NCBI GenBank assembly: GCA_005784505.1
Contig: VCAZ01000179.1
Coordinates: 53,501-117,500 of the forward strand
Origin: Bagarius yarrelli
Taxonomy: Eukaryota > Chordata > Actinopteri > Siluriformes > Sisoridae
DNA: 64,000 bases
Reading direction: 5' to 3'
This document shows positions 45,191 through 55,625 of this stretch, in pieces; positions within the stretch are counted from its first letter, which is position 1; the number at the start of each line of letters is the position of its first letter. The notes under the pieces were generated by a model, which was not told where the DNA came from, ran no database searches, and saw nothing but the letters and a program-made list of their open reading frames with translations. A program made the position numbers and the translations under genes.

Positions 45191-45521
45191 CATTTATAGT
45201 TAAAAAATCTTATACTAAACGGTAGTTCCTCAGTACAAGCCCAATAACAAATAAAATAATCAAGCTGATTTCCGAGAAGGCAAAAAAAAAATATTTTTTT
45301 CTGCCCGTGTCCTTGGAAACGCCCCAGAAACACTTAGATACCTATTAACATGACTCATAAGAGACAACTAGCTCTCATGTGATTAGCATCATGAATGTAA
45401 GCTGTCGTCCTCGCTTCACTTCCTCTGGTTTCTACGTAATGGTGTGGATGCCAGATGAGGTTTTAGAGAAAAAAAACATATGATTTATTCAGACCTCCAC
45501 AATTTTATTCACATTTACCCA

Positions 45522-45695
45522 AATTACATTTATGGTATGTGCCAGAATACAAATTTATACAAGGCAACTAACATTTATCGTTTTTTTAAAGGTTAAGGGC
45601 CTTGCTCAGGGGCCCAGAACTGGCAGATTAGTGGTGCTTTGAATCGAAATCTCAATCTTTCAATCAGCAGTTCAACAACACTGCTGATTTTATTT
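45522..45695 (-). repeat. SINE-family copy, minus orientation, diverged
   Basis: Contains gggccttgctcaggggccca and an inverted head caatcagcagttcaacaac. Confidence 0.5.
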
Positions 45696-45934
45696 ACAGC
45701 AATTAGTGTGTAATATCCTTAAAAAAGAAAAACTACCGGGATTTCAAAATGATAATTATTAGTTAGTTATTAGTTAGTACACCTTTAAATTGTAGCTGCT
45801 TATGAACAAGAACTTGTGGAGTATCTGAAGGCAGAAATAAATTTAATATCTCTATTTAGTGTATGTTAGTGTATATTTAATATATTGTTTCTAGTAGACA
45901 TGGTTAAACCATAAATACTTATGAAATTAAGTAC

Positions 45935-46510
45935 AGTGTTGGGTAGTAGCGTAGCTTTAATTAGTAGTGCCAGTTTAACTACATTTCTCAGTAGCGTGGT
46001 GGTGATAGCATCGTTGTTTTGTGAATGAAATAGCTTTTCAGTAGCAAAGCTCTTATGTTGACGAAGTAGTGCAGTAGCGTGCAGACAGGCTACAATTACC
46101 TATTCTGAAGCAGCAGGAGACACCACCGTCATTCACAGAGCTGTGCCGACAAAAGTACTTCCAGATGACGCTGATTCTTCTACCTTGTGTTTTACCGAGG
46201 TTAGCAACCAGCATTTTGGTACATTACCGCCACCTTTTACTCTGGATGGTGACATCATAAAACAATCATTGGGCTGACAGACGAGAAAGTTACTTGATAA
46301 AAAGATGGCAGGAGGGAGGGGAATTGATCCTGAGGCAGGAATCGCCATATCTTTACCTTACCTAGTATATGATACCAATTAAAAAAAACATTGAGGTTGG
46401 TTTGATGTAAAAATGGCAAAAGTAGCTTAAATATCATAATCTACTTTTGCCATGTTGATGAAGCATAGCTTGCTAAATTTTCAGTGTAGTTTGGCTTTAT
46501 TTGACATAGA
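45935..46510. repeat. hAT-like MITE fragment
   Basis: Begins cagtgttgggtagtagcgta and carries repeated agtagc strings, as do hAT-derived MITEs. The right terminus was not identified. Confidence 0.35.
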
Positions 46511-46539
46511 GTAACTTCAAATTTTTAAGCAACAAATAT

Positions 46540-46965
46540 TTGCTTAGGGTCTTATAGTGCTGCAGGCCTTCTGTCCTCCTCCCTTCTGGGACTCAGACTA
46601 TGGAGAAGGTCAGATCAGCTGGTTATCTGTTTTGTGGCTGCCACCCTTCTCTTATGCACTGGGATCCCACCTGGATAAGCGGATAAATCGTCAAGAACAT
46701 CAGTCTTGCTTATGAAGCTACCAGCTTTCCGGTTCCGGAAGGTCTCACTCCACGAGGGGTATGGTGGCCTCAAGGCGCTGGCATTGGGGGTACCGCAACC
46801 AGACATTTGCCGGACAGTGGGTTGGGCTACCCTGTATATATTTGTCCAGTTTTACAACCTGGGTGTGGCCTTGACATGGTGCTATGGTGATGTGGGTATC
46901 CTGTTCCCAAAGCGTTCCGAATGCAGCTCGAGTTTCTGAAAGGAGGACCATGGTTCCCTAAAAAA
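46540..46965 (+). pseudogene. DIRS-like tyrosine-recombinase retroelement fragment
   Basis: One frame reads LPAFRFRKVSLHEGYGGLKA, LALGVPQPDICRTVGWATLY and IFVQFYNLGVA, similar to the end of DIRS-type recombinase ORFs in fish (a W-A-x-x-x-T/I-F-x-x-F-Y pattern). Downstream, a gttccctaaaaa motif also recalls these elements. The rest of the element is absent. Confidence 0.5.
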
Positions 46966-48034
46966 CAAGCATCCCCCCCAAGCATCCCTGACACACTGAA
47001 TATAAGCTTACCAAGGCGCGCTGCCTCTGGTGTTTATGTAATGGTACTATTTATTGATGGTTACATACAGAACCTAGAGACAGTAAAATAGAGCACAATG
47101 TGTTTAAATGTCAGAATTTTTAACACCAAGGGAAGCATTTACACCAGCTTTCAGTTAATTGTTTCATAGCTCATTGTCAGACTTTTACAGACTGTTATCC
47201 TACTCCCATGCTAGCTGTCAAGTGAAGTCAGTGGAAGACATAATAGACAAAAAATCTTTTGACAAATGCTGTTTCCCCGAGGCACAATGTGACATCAGTG
47301 TCAGTGTGGGAGGACCTTGTTAGTGCCTATGATATTTCAAACTATTTCTGTTCAGGTAAATTTTTATGTACTACATATAGAACTTAACAACTTCTAGAAC
47401 AGTGGAAGACAAAATGTGCCTGTGATATGCGTGATATTCCATTTTTTGATTGGGTTGGATATAAAGAAATTGCTTACAAGCAGTATGGTTCCTCTGGATT
47501 TATATAAAACTATTTTTCAGCTTAGATGAAAGCATGAAATTCCAATCAAGTTGTGACATTGTGTAAAACAAGAGTAGAAAATATATAGTGAACTGCAAAT
47601 CCTTGTTAAACAGTATGTAATTAAATAACACACATTAAATTTCATGTCTTTAAATTGATGCCTGCAACACTTTCCAAAAGAGCTTTAACAGGAGTAATAA
47701 AAGAGTTTGGGAATACTTCAAAAACACCTGTTTGTAACATTCCACAGGTGAACAAGTTAATGGAGAAACAGGTGAGCATCATAGTTGGGTAAAAAGGAGG
47801 ATCCCTGAAAGGCTCAGTCATTCACAAGGATGGGACTTTAAGTGCCAATACAATGTACATTTACTCGTCATATGCCAACTCTATGAAGATCGCGAGACAT
47901 CCAGAGATTTCCGGCTCCAGTTGGCTTATGACTTTCAAAGATTTCTGACTATATAGGATTACAGAAAGGACATTGCTCATAATTACACTACTCTGTGTTT
48001 TAAAATAAAATAATTTATAAAAGACCGTTTTTTG
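46966..48034. other. intergenic, nothing recognised
   Basis: AT-rich sequence without convincing open frames or repeats. Confidence 0.5.
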
Positions 48035-48287
48035 GTAAAGTGTCACCCAAATGAGGATGGGTTCCCTTTTGAGTCTGGTTCCTCGCAAGGTTTCTTTCTT
48101 GCACCATCTAAGGGAGTTTTTTCCTTGTCACAGTCGCCTCAGGTTTGCTCACTAGGAATGTTTTTAGTTTTTTGTTTTTTTTTAACAATAATCATAGTAT
48201 TTATCTTTCTTTTCTATAAAGCTGCTTTAGGACAATGTCAAATGTTAAAAGCGCTATAGAAAAAACAAACCTGAATTGAATTGAATA
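48035..48287 (+). mobile_element. retroposon-like repeat, same family as 40656
   Basis: Core gagtctggttcctcgcaagg, gggagttttttccttgtcac and tail agcgctatagaaaaaacaaa then gaattgaattgaa. Confidence 0.65.
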
Positions 48288-49199
48288 TGTGGTGAAGGGG
48301 GCACTTTTTAAGTGCTTTATGCAAAGGACAAGATTGTTCCTTGTAGTTAAATTGCACTCTCTAAACATCATCCAAGTTAAACATTATGCAAATTTAAAGT
48401 TGCGCTGCTGTGACATTGTATGTTATGTGTCAATATCAGCATGTCAGAATTAGTAAGCCTGAATTTACGCTTAAACATAATCATACAAAATAGAACATAC
48501 TTTTTTAATGACCGTAAAGTAATGATGATAATAATAATACATTTTATTTAAGTTGCCTATCAAATCTCTCGAGATCACAGTACTTATACATATACGTACT
48601 TACTTAAATGTAGTATATGTAGTATGGGAATTTAGATGGAGCTACACAGCTTGTGATTAATGAGATGGTGAAAATGACAGCATGACTGGTAACTTTACAA
48701 GCTACAGTTTGAATGTTTAATTGTCCATCTATGCAGCATAAATTTTTGGCATCCATATCATGTAAATGAAAACTTTGATGTCCTTCAGTCGAACCTATGA
48801 CATGATGCGTTGACTGGCAACTAATTATATGGCACTGCAAGCAAAGACCACATAAAGGAACCTCAGGCAGGGTCAGAAATATTTATAAAACAAACTTAAA
48901 GTGTAAACCCTAACTATCATCTAAAACCACCAAAACATTATAAAAATGTACAGAACACCAACTAATATGGTAGCAAATATACTGAGGAAACACACCAACA
49001 GGCGGTATAAATTTGCTTTTCCAGCTCAGATCACACACAGTGAGTAATAGAAATGCGCAAAGTGTAGTTATTTTTATCTATCATTAGAACGTCCGAATCA
49101 TATACGTATGCTGATATGAAGAACACTATAAAATCGATATATACAGTAGATGTTGAACAACAATCAAATAAAATCAAGACATAATGTCACCAAATATAT
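48288..49199. other. intergenic, nothing recognised
   Basis: AT-rich, unique-looking, with no supported feature. Confidence 0.5.
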
Positions 49200-49510
49200 G
49201 CACACGGGTGCCTAGAATGTCTTTGTATGTTGTAGCATTACATTAGCTGAGACACTGTTCTAGCATGACAATGCTCCTGTGCACAAAACCCCTGAGCTGC
49301 ATAAGAACATGCTGTGTTCTGGTTGAATTGAAAGAAATGGAGTGTCCTGTACTCGAGAACCCGGACTCTGATTTAATTGCACCGAACACCTCTGGGATTT
49401 ACTGGAACACCAGACCTCCTTACCTCAACATTAGTGTCTGATCTCACTAATAATATTGTACTGAAATGAATACAAAACCTCACAGTCACACAACACAATC
49501 TAGTTAAAGG
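49200..49510 (+). repeat. Tc1-like remnant, opposite orientation to 44700
   Basis: Resembles the complement of the 44.7-45.1 kb remnant: gctgtgttctggttgaattg, then accagacctccttacctcaa and cattagtgtctgatctcact. Confidence 0.5.
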
Positions 49511-49552
49511 TTTTTTCAGAGGTGTGGTGGTTATTGAAGGAGAAAGAGTAGC

Positions 49553-49712
49553 AGTAGCAAGGTGGCATCTATAGTTAAGGCGGAAAATTATGGGGTAAGA
49601 TTCCCAGTAACAGCATGTTACCACTGTTGGGCTCTTGAGCAAGGTCATTAACCCACTATTGCTTAGTTATGTAAATAAATTAAATGTAAGCCGCTTTGGA
49701 TAAAAGTGTCTG
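49553..49712 (+). repeat. SINE-family copy, diverged
   Basis: Middle ctcttgagcaaggtcattaa and tail gtaagccgctttggataaaa. Confidence 0.5.
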
Positions 49713-49974
49713 CATATAGATGTAATTTCACATATAGATGTAATGCTCATGTATCTCATAACTTTTGTTTAGATATAGTGTTTGTTCGACATTCAGAAAA
49801 TACGTCTGTTAATAACATTATGGAATTACTGAGACATAAATTTTGACCCTGAGGTTGCAGGTTGAGAAAAATTTTTACCCCACAGTGATCTCCTAAGTGA
49901 ACTCAACTTCACTAACCCCCACCCCACCCCCCACACACGGTAAAATTCCCCCATACAATAATTAACCCATCAGT

Positions 49975-50362
49975 ACTGTAACATATCATCTGTACATTTG
50001 TTTATACTGTGTATTTATCTATATATAATTTATGTATATTCAATCAAGTTGTACATTTATAGAGATGTATTCATATCCTGTATATTCATATATATTATCT
50101 ATAAATGTATAAGTGTAAATTTAGACTTATTCTGGACAATCACTTATATTTTCTCTGCACACCACACATCTCTTACATCGCTTAGATTTATGTAAATTCA
50201 TACGTAGCTCTTTTGTATATCCACTATATATATATATAGTATATCTGTACATATGTTTTTACTGCAATGCTACTTTGCACTTTTGGTTAGATGCTAACGT
50301 GTTACCTTGTAACTATGTGCAAATTTAATCTAATCTAATGTGATCTAATCTAATCCTTCTCT
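49975..50362 (+). repeat. LINE 3' UTR with aatct tail
   Basis: AT-rich 3' UTR ending cacttttggttagatgctaa and then taatctaatctaatgtgatc taatctaatcc, the tail style of fish jockey/L2-like LINEs. No ORF part remains. Confidence 0.5.
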
Positions 50363-51213
50363 TCATTTACTCAGATCAGTTGAGACCTAAATTATTTGTT
50401 GTTAATGACAACAGCACCGATTAATACAAACTGAAAGTTACACAGTTTGGTAGTTAGTTACTTAGCTAAGTAGCTGAGTGAGATGTTTAGGAAACTTCCC
50501 TTAACAAGGCCCTTAACAATCAACTACAAAGTTGGACAAAAAAAATAGATAAATAGATTCTGAGAGAAAAAATTCAATGTAGAAAAAATTGAAAACCATA
50601 TGGGGAAAAAAACTCTTTAGGACTTTGGGACATTTAACTAAAAATGACGTTTTAATTAAAAGCCCAATATTCTGTGTTTGAATACAATAAAAAGTGTTGG
50701 GCAGGCAAAAAAAGGACAGCAGTTTTTTTTTTTTTATTAAAAAGCCGAAGCCTTGATTGTTTTTTTTTACTTATATAATAATGAAATTACAACCGTCTTA
50801 TTTCAGATGGCAGAACTCGAGATTTGAGCCATATGAAAATAGGTTTTTCATAATTATCAAGCAATATGCAACCTTAAATAAGCTTGAAAATTGATATTGC
50901 TTATTGGGTTAGCACCATCACTTAGAAGTCTATTTACAAAACAGATTCAATAGTTTTGTTGATTGAGGGCTAAAAAAGAACTGTCTTTCTGGGAAGAATC
51001 ACTGATCTGTTATTTTCTTCTTTAATGTCCAGGGGTATATTTGGAGCTGAGGTACTTGGATGTAGTTAGTATTTCACCTGAAATTAGTGTAAAAACTAGG
51101 ATGTTTTTAGAAAAATAACAGAATAACCGAATAACCAATTAGGGTAAAGTTTAGCAGTATTGTGTCTGTTGTTCGTCTTGGACTTCAGCTTATTTTATTA
51201 TTCGAATTTATAG
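50363..51213. other. intergenic, nothing recognised
   Basis: AT-rich with short A and T homopolymers. Confidence 0.5.
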
Positions 51214-51970
51214 TTGCAGTAGGTACTAAATCCAATAATTTAAGTACTGAATGGAGTGCATTATGTGTATGTTCAGAATTTAGTGCAATAGGTACTGAAT
51301 CCAATGCGGTAAGTAATGAATCGATTGCAATAGGTCTATGATTGGGTTTAGTAAGTTCAGACTTTAACTGCAGAAGGTACTGAATCCAATGCGGTAAGTA
51401 ATTAAATCGATTGCAATAGGTCTATGATTGGGTTTAGTAAGTTCAGACTTTAGTGCAATAGGTACTGAATCCAATGCGGTAAGTAATGAATCGATTGCAA
51501 TAGGTCTATGATTGGGTTTAGTAAGTTCAGACTTTAGTGCAATAGGTCTATAATTGGGTTTAGTAAGTTCAGACTTTAGTTCAATAGGTACTGAATCTAA
51601 TGCGGTAAGTACTGAATCGAGTACAATAGGTTTATAATTGGGTTTAGTAAGTTCAGAATTTAGTGCAGTAAGTACTGAATCGAGTGCAATAGGTCTATGA
51701 TTAGAATTAGTAATTTCAGAATTTAGTGCAATAGGTACTGAATCCAATGCCCTAAGTTCTGAATTGAGTGCAATAGGTCTATGATTGTGGTCTAGTAAAT
51801 TCAGAGCAATAGGTACTGAATCCAATGCGGTAAGAACTGAACCGAGTGCAATAGGTCCTATGATTGGGTTTAGTAAGTTTCAGACTTTAGTGCAATAGGT
51901 ACTGAATCCAATGCGGTAAGAACTGAATCGAATGCAACGGGCAGTGAAATAAATGCAGTAGGTAGTCATC
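51214..51970. repeat. 84-bp minisatellite built from four sub-units
   Basis: The clearest unit spans 51455-51538: gcaataggtactgaatccaat, then gcggtaagtaatgaatcgatt, gcaataggtctatgattggg-ttta and gtaagttcagactttagt (21+21+24+18). The 84-bp spacing holds between 51370, 51455 and 51539. Later units lose or gain sub-units. The minus strand stays open for 153 codons (51825-51364), with SELTKPNHRPIA and ALDSVPIAL repeats. No start-proximal signal or domain supports a real protein. Confidence 0.85.
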
Positions 51971-52787
51971 TTACAAGCCTGCTTAGCGGTTTTCTAGCAT
52001 AGATATTAGTGTAACTTTTGATACACAAACACAAACCCTAGTGCAAGATCCAAACCTGGCTAAATGCTAGATCAACTTGAGTTAAATAAATGCTTTAATG
52101 CTAGACCCAGAATACGAGTACACTCGTCTTTTCAGGCTCATTCCCTCTTTTCTTTCTCAATGAGAAAACAGAGGATAAAGATGGACCGAAGAGTGCACTA
52201 TTACATAAAACGATTCTTTTGATGATAATCGACTTCTGTATGAGATGGGAACAGACAAAACTTCAAAAATAGATATAGATAAAGACATAATTACACGCTT
52301 ATAAGTTTTTATCGCACGGTTGCATTTGGCATCCTGACGAGACAATAAACGGTTTGTTGCCCAACAAAACTACTTAAAAAGTAAGTGATAATTAAATTGT
52401 GATAATTCGATATTCTGTCCTTAGACCTGTCTCTGAAATTGGGCAATTAACACTGTCACTATTATCAATTTAACCTCTAAACACCTAAATAAAAAGGTAT
52501 AAAAACGATTCATTAGTTTAAGAACCTTCAATTACATTGAAAGTAAAATTTAAACATCCTGTTTACTTCTTTAGTCTGTATTTTCTATCCTTTATTTTTC
52601 TTTGGCTCTAACAAAAAGTAGAAACTCTACTTAAAAGGACAGGGAAAAATGCAAGAGCTGGGACTTTTACAAGATGACTCAGAATATTATTATTAGTGTT
52701 TAGAAATATTAGTTATATTCAAATTCTTATTAATATAAAAAAATTGTGGTTCTTTAAATTATGTATACTTTATTTAGGGGTTTCTCA
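51971..52787. other. intergenic, nothing recognised
   Basis: AT-rich sequence without supported features. Confidence 0.5.
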
Positions 52788-52908
52788 ATAGTTAAGTTGT
52801 TGGACTACTGATTCAAGGATCATGGAATTTCATTTCTACCACATTTAGGCTGAACAGTTCCTTTAAATAAGGGCATCTGCCAAATACCAGAATATAAATG
52901 TAAATGTC
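52788..52908 (+). repeat. SINE-family copy, diverged
   Basis: Head gtttctcaatagttaagttg and tail ataagggcatctgccaaata. The middle is deleted. Confidence 0.45.
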
Positions 52909-53424
52909 ATTCTGTTACCTTACCTGTTACCTTTATCCAATTATTTAATAATAAACTGTATATAAATAACTCTGAATATTAAAATGAATGTAAACATTGG
53001 ACTGTGTACACACATGTGGTCTAGGTCGATCATGTCCCTGTTGATTGTCAGATTGTTAGGGGTGTTTGTTTATACAGAGAAACTTTAAAATTCCTTGACT
53101 GTACAAAAGGGGTTTATATACAAAAGGTATATAATGGTTCTTTATAGCTTTATAGTATTTTCCTACGTTTGAAGTTTTTCATTAAATGTTAATTAACTTT
53201 TATCTATTTTAGGCACTTTATATTTAAAAGTGTTGCTAAGGTGACACTACGTATTTCTAAAACGCATACCTTGCTAATTAAATGAGGATCAAATAAGCAC
53301 AATAATTTTATAGTTAATCTAATAAAACAAAGACCATGACACACACACCACTGCCTGTTGGTCCTAAATTACAAAGCGAGGCAAATATAGCATTCCTCAG
53401 TCAGGAGGAATCCCACATCTTGTC

Positions 53425-53530
53425 ATGAAAGAAAGCGCCTTATTTGTATATGCTCTGATATCTAAAGTGCGTCATTGGCAGTCTGGCACCTCAGGTACTG
53501 GCAGCTATTCCAAGCACTAAGATCGTGAAC
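53425..53530 (+). repeat. duplicated non-coding block, copy 1
   Basis: Shares an aligned block with 54440-54540: agaaagc.cctaattt-like start, atatctaaagtgcgtcattg, gcacctcaggtactg and a gctattcc end. The two copies lie in the same orientation about 1 kb apart. Confidence 0.65.
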
Positions 53531-54439
53531 ATCAATGATTTGTGCTCGAATAAACCTAATGTGAACGACACGGAAGTGATGCATTCCCTCTGTGCTTCAT
53601 TGCCAGTTCCTATTAATGGCAGAGAAGTTGCTAGCCACATATTTATAAACACATTGACAGTGATAAAAAGCTAAATACACTCAGTGTGGTCTGTTCACAC
53701 ACACCTACTGCTATATTATACATATATATATATATACAGATACAGAAATACACATAGCACTACACAAACACCAAAAACACCATGTCACAGTCCCTGTATC
53801 TAAGCAGAGAGGCTCTGACACCCTATAATAACTCTCACACCTTCAGCCATCGCCCTTCAGCCAAAAAGGATAAAAGTGTTCTTTTGTGTTCGGGCTGCTT
53901 TTAAAACTTGAACATATAAAAGCAGCTTTCATAATCACACAAGAAATATTAGCTTTGTTATTATCACACATTCATCATATGAAATTTAAGGAAACAAAGA
54001 TAAACAATGAATTTAAAAAACATGAGTGAATGAATATGTGGATGATGTATGCATGTATGTGCGTATGTATAAATGTATGAATGAATGAATGAATGGATGA
54101 AGATAATAATGATAATAATGGTAAACTACAATTTATAAACGAATGAATGCAAGTGCATAAAGGAACAAAATGAATTAGGAAAGAAAGGAAGGTCAATTAA
54201 ATGAAGGCAGAAAGAAGTGAAGGACAGGTTACCTTTATGAAAAATCATTGACAAAATAAGTGAATGTTTAAATTAATGCATGCATGCAAACGAATAAATT
54301 GTAGTAAAAGGAAATAATGAGTGAATGAATGTGCAGCCAAATTTGCACTTTCCCGCAGAGTTCTCTGATCTACTTTTCAAAACAAACCTAGAAGGCAAAC
54401 GTTGGTTTTCTCACTTAAGAATGATCACATATCAGATTG

Positions 54440-54540
54440 TGAGAGAAAGCACCTAATTTAAATATGCATTAATATCTGAAGTGCGTCATTAGCAGACTGC
54501 CACCTCAGGTACTGCCGGCTGTTCCGAGTGCTAGTCATGC
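54440..54540 (+). repeat. duplicated non-coding block, copy 2
   Basis: Partner of the block at 53425: agagaaagcacctaatttaa, atatctgaagtgcgtcatta, gccacctcaggtactg and gctgttccgagtgctag. Confidence 0.65.
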
Positions 54541-54649
54541 TGTCAGCTTTTCAGAATAACGCACAGATTAGGACTCGGAGGCACTTCATACTTTTCGTTT
54601 GGTTAAGTTGCAGTTGACTTCTTCGTGTGCACCATCTGTGTGATTGACC

Positions 54650-55625
54650 AGCGTTTAAGAGATAAGGAGCTCATGGGATTTGTTTAGGGTTAAAGGATAG
54701 TGTTAGGGTGTTGGATTGTGACTTTGGGGTTTGGGGATTTGTTTAGTGTTAGAGAATAATGTATAGGGTTTTGGATAGGGTTAGAATGTTGGATTGGGAA
54801 TTTGTGTTAGGGGTTTGATTAGCCTTAGAGGATAGGGTTTGGAAAGAGGGTTTGTGGATAGGGTTAGAATGTTGGATTGGAAAAAGGGATTTGTTTAGGG
54901 ATAGGAGATATGGTTAGAATTTTGGATTAGGCCTTTAGGGTTAAATGAATGGGTTAAGGGTTTGGGGATCAGATTAAGGGTTTGGGGATAGGGTTCGGAT
55001 GTCGATTTGGAGCTTTTGGGGTTCAGAGGTTTGTTTGGTATTAGAGAATAAGGGTTTGGGATAGGGTTAGGATGTCATATTGAGGATTTGGGTTAGTGGT
55101 TTGATTAGGCTTAGAGGAAAGGGTTTGTGAATAGGGTTAAAATGTTATTTTGGGGTGAGGGATTTGTTTAGCAATGCGAGATATGGTTAGAATGTTAAAT
55201 TAGGCCTTTAGGATTAAAGAAATTGGTTAAGGGTCTGGGATAGGGTTAGGGTGTCAGATTGGGGCTTTGACATAAGTTTATTTGCTTAGGGTTAGAGGGT
55301 AGGGTTTGTGTATAGGGTTTGGTTTAGGATGCTGGTTTAGAATTTTGGATGGTGGTTTGGCGTTAGGGATTGGTTTAGGGTAGGAAGTTAGGGTTCGAAT
55401 CATTGATTGTGGCTTTGGGGTTTGAGGATTTGTTTAAGGTTAGAGGATTGGAGATGTTTGGGTTTGGGTTAGACTGTTGAATTAGAGCTTTAGGGATTTG
55501 TTTATGATTAGAGAATAAGTGCTTGGGATCAGCATTAAGGTAAGGCGTATAGGATAAGGTTTGGGTTAGAGTTTGGTGTTAGTAGGATTAGTTAGGAGGA
55601 TAATGTTAGTAGGCTTGAGGAAGCA
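54650..55625. repeat. G/T-rich degenerate minisatellite
   Basis: Irregular repeats of about 50-80 bp built on ggatagggttagaatgttgg and gatttgtttagggttagagg, with a higher-order spacing of about 275 bp (atatggttagaat...ggcctttagg at about 54910 and 55183). TTAGGG occurs many times but not in pure tandem, so this is telomere-like by motif only. Confidence 0.75.

Noticed and set aside
51214..51970. CRISPR array or coding repeat protein
   Set aside because: Units are contiguous with no unique spacers, the host is a vertebrate, and no gene signals support the open frame.
52960..53800. MicroRNA or other small RNA gene
   Set aside because: I searched by eye for extended hairpins and found none that was convincing here.
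54650..55625. True interstitial telomere block
   Set aside because: TTAGGG occurs but never as a pure tandem run. The repeat unit is longer and irregular.
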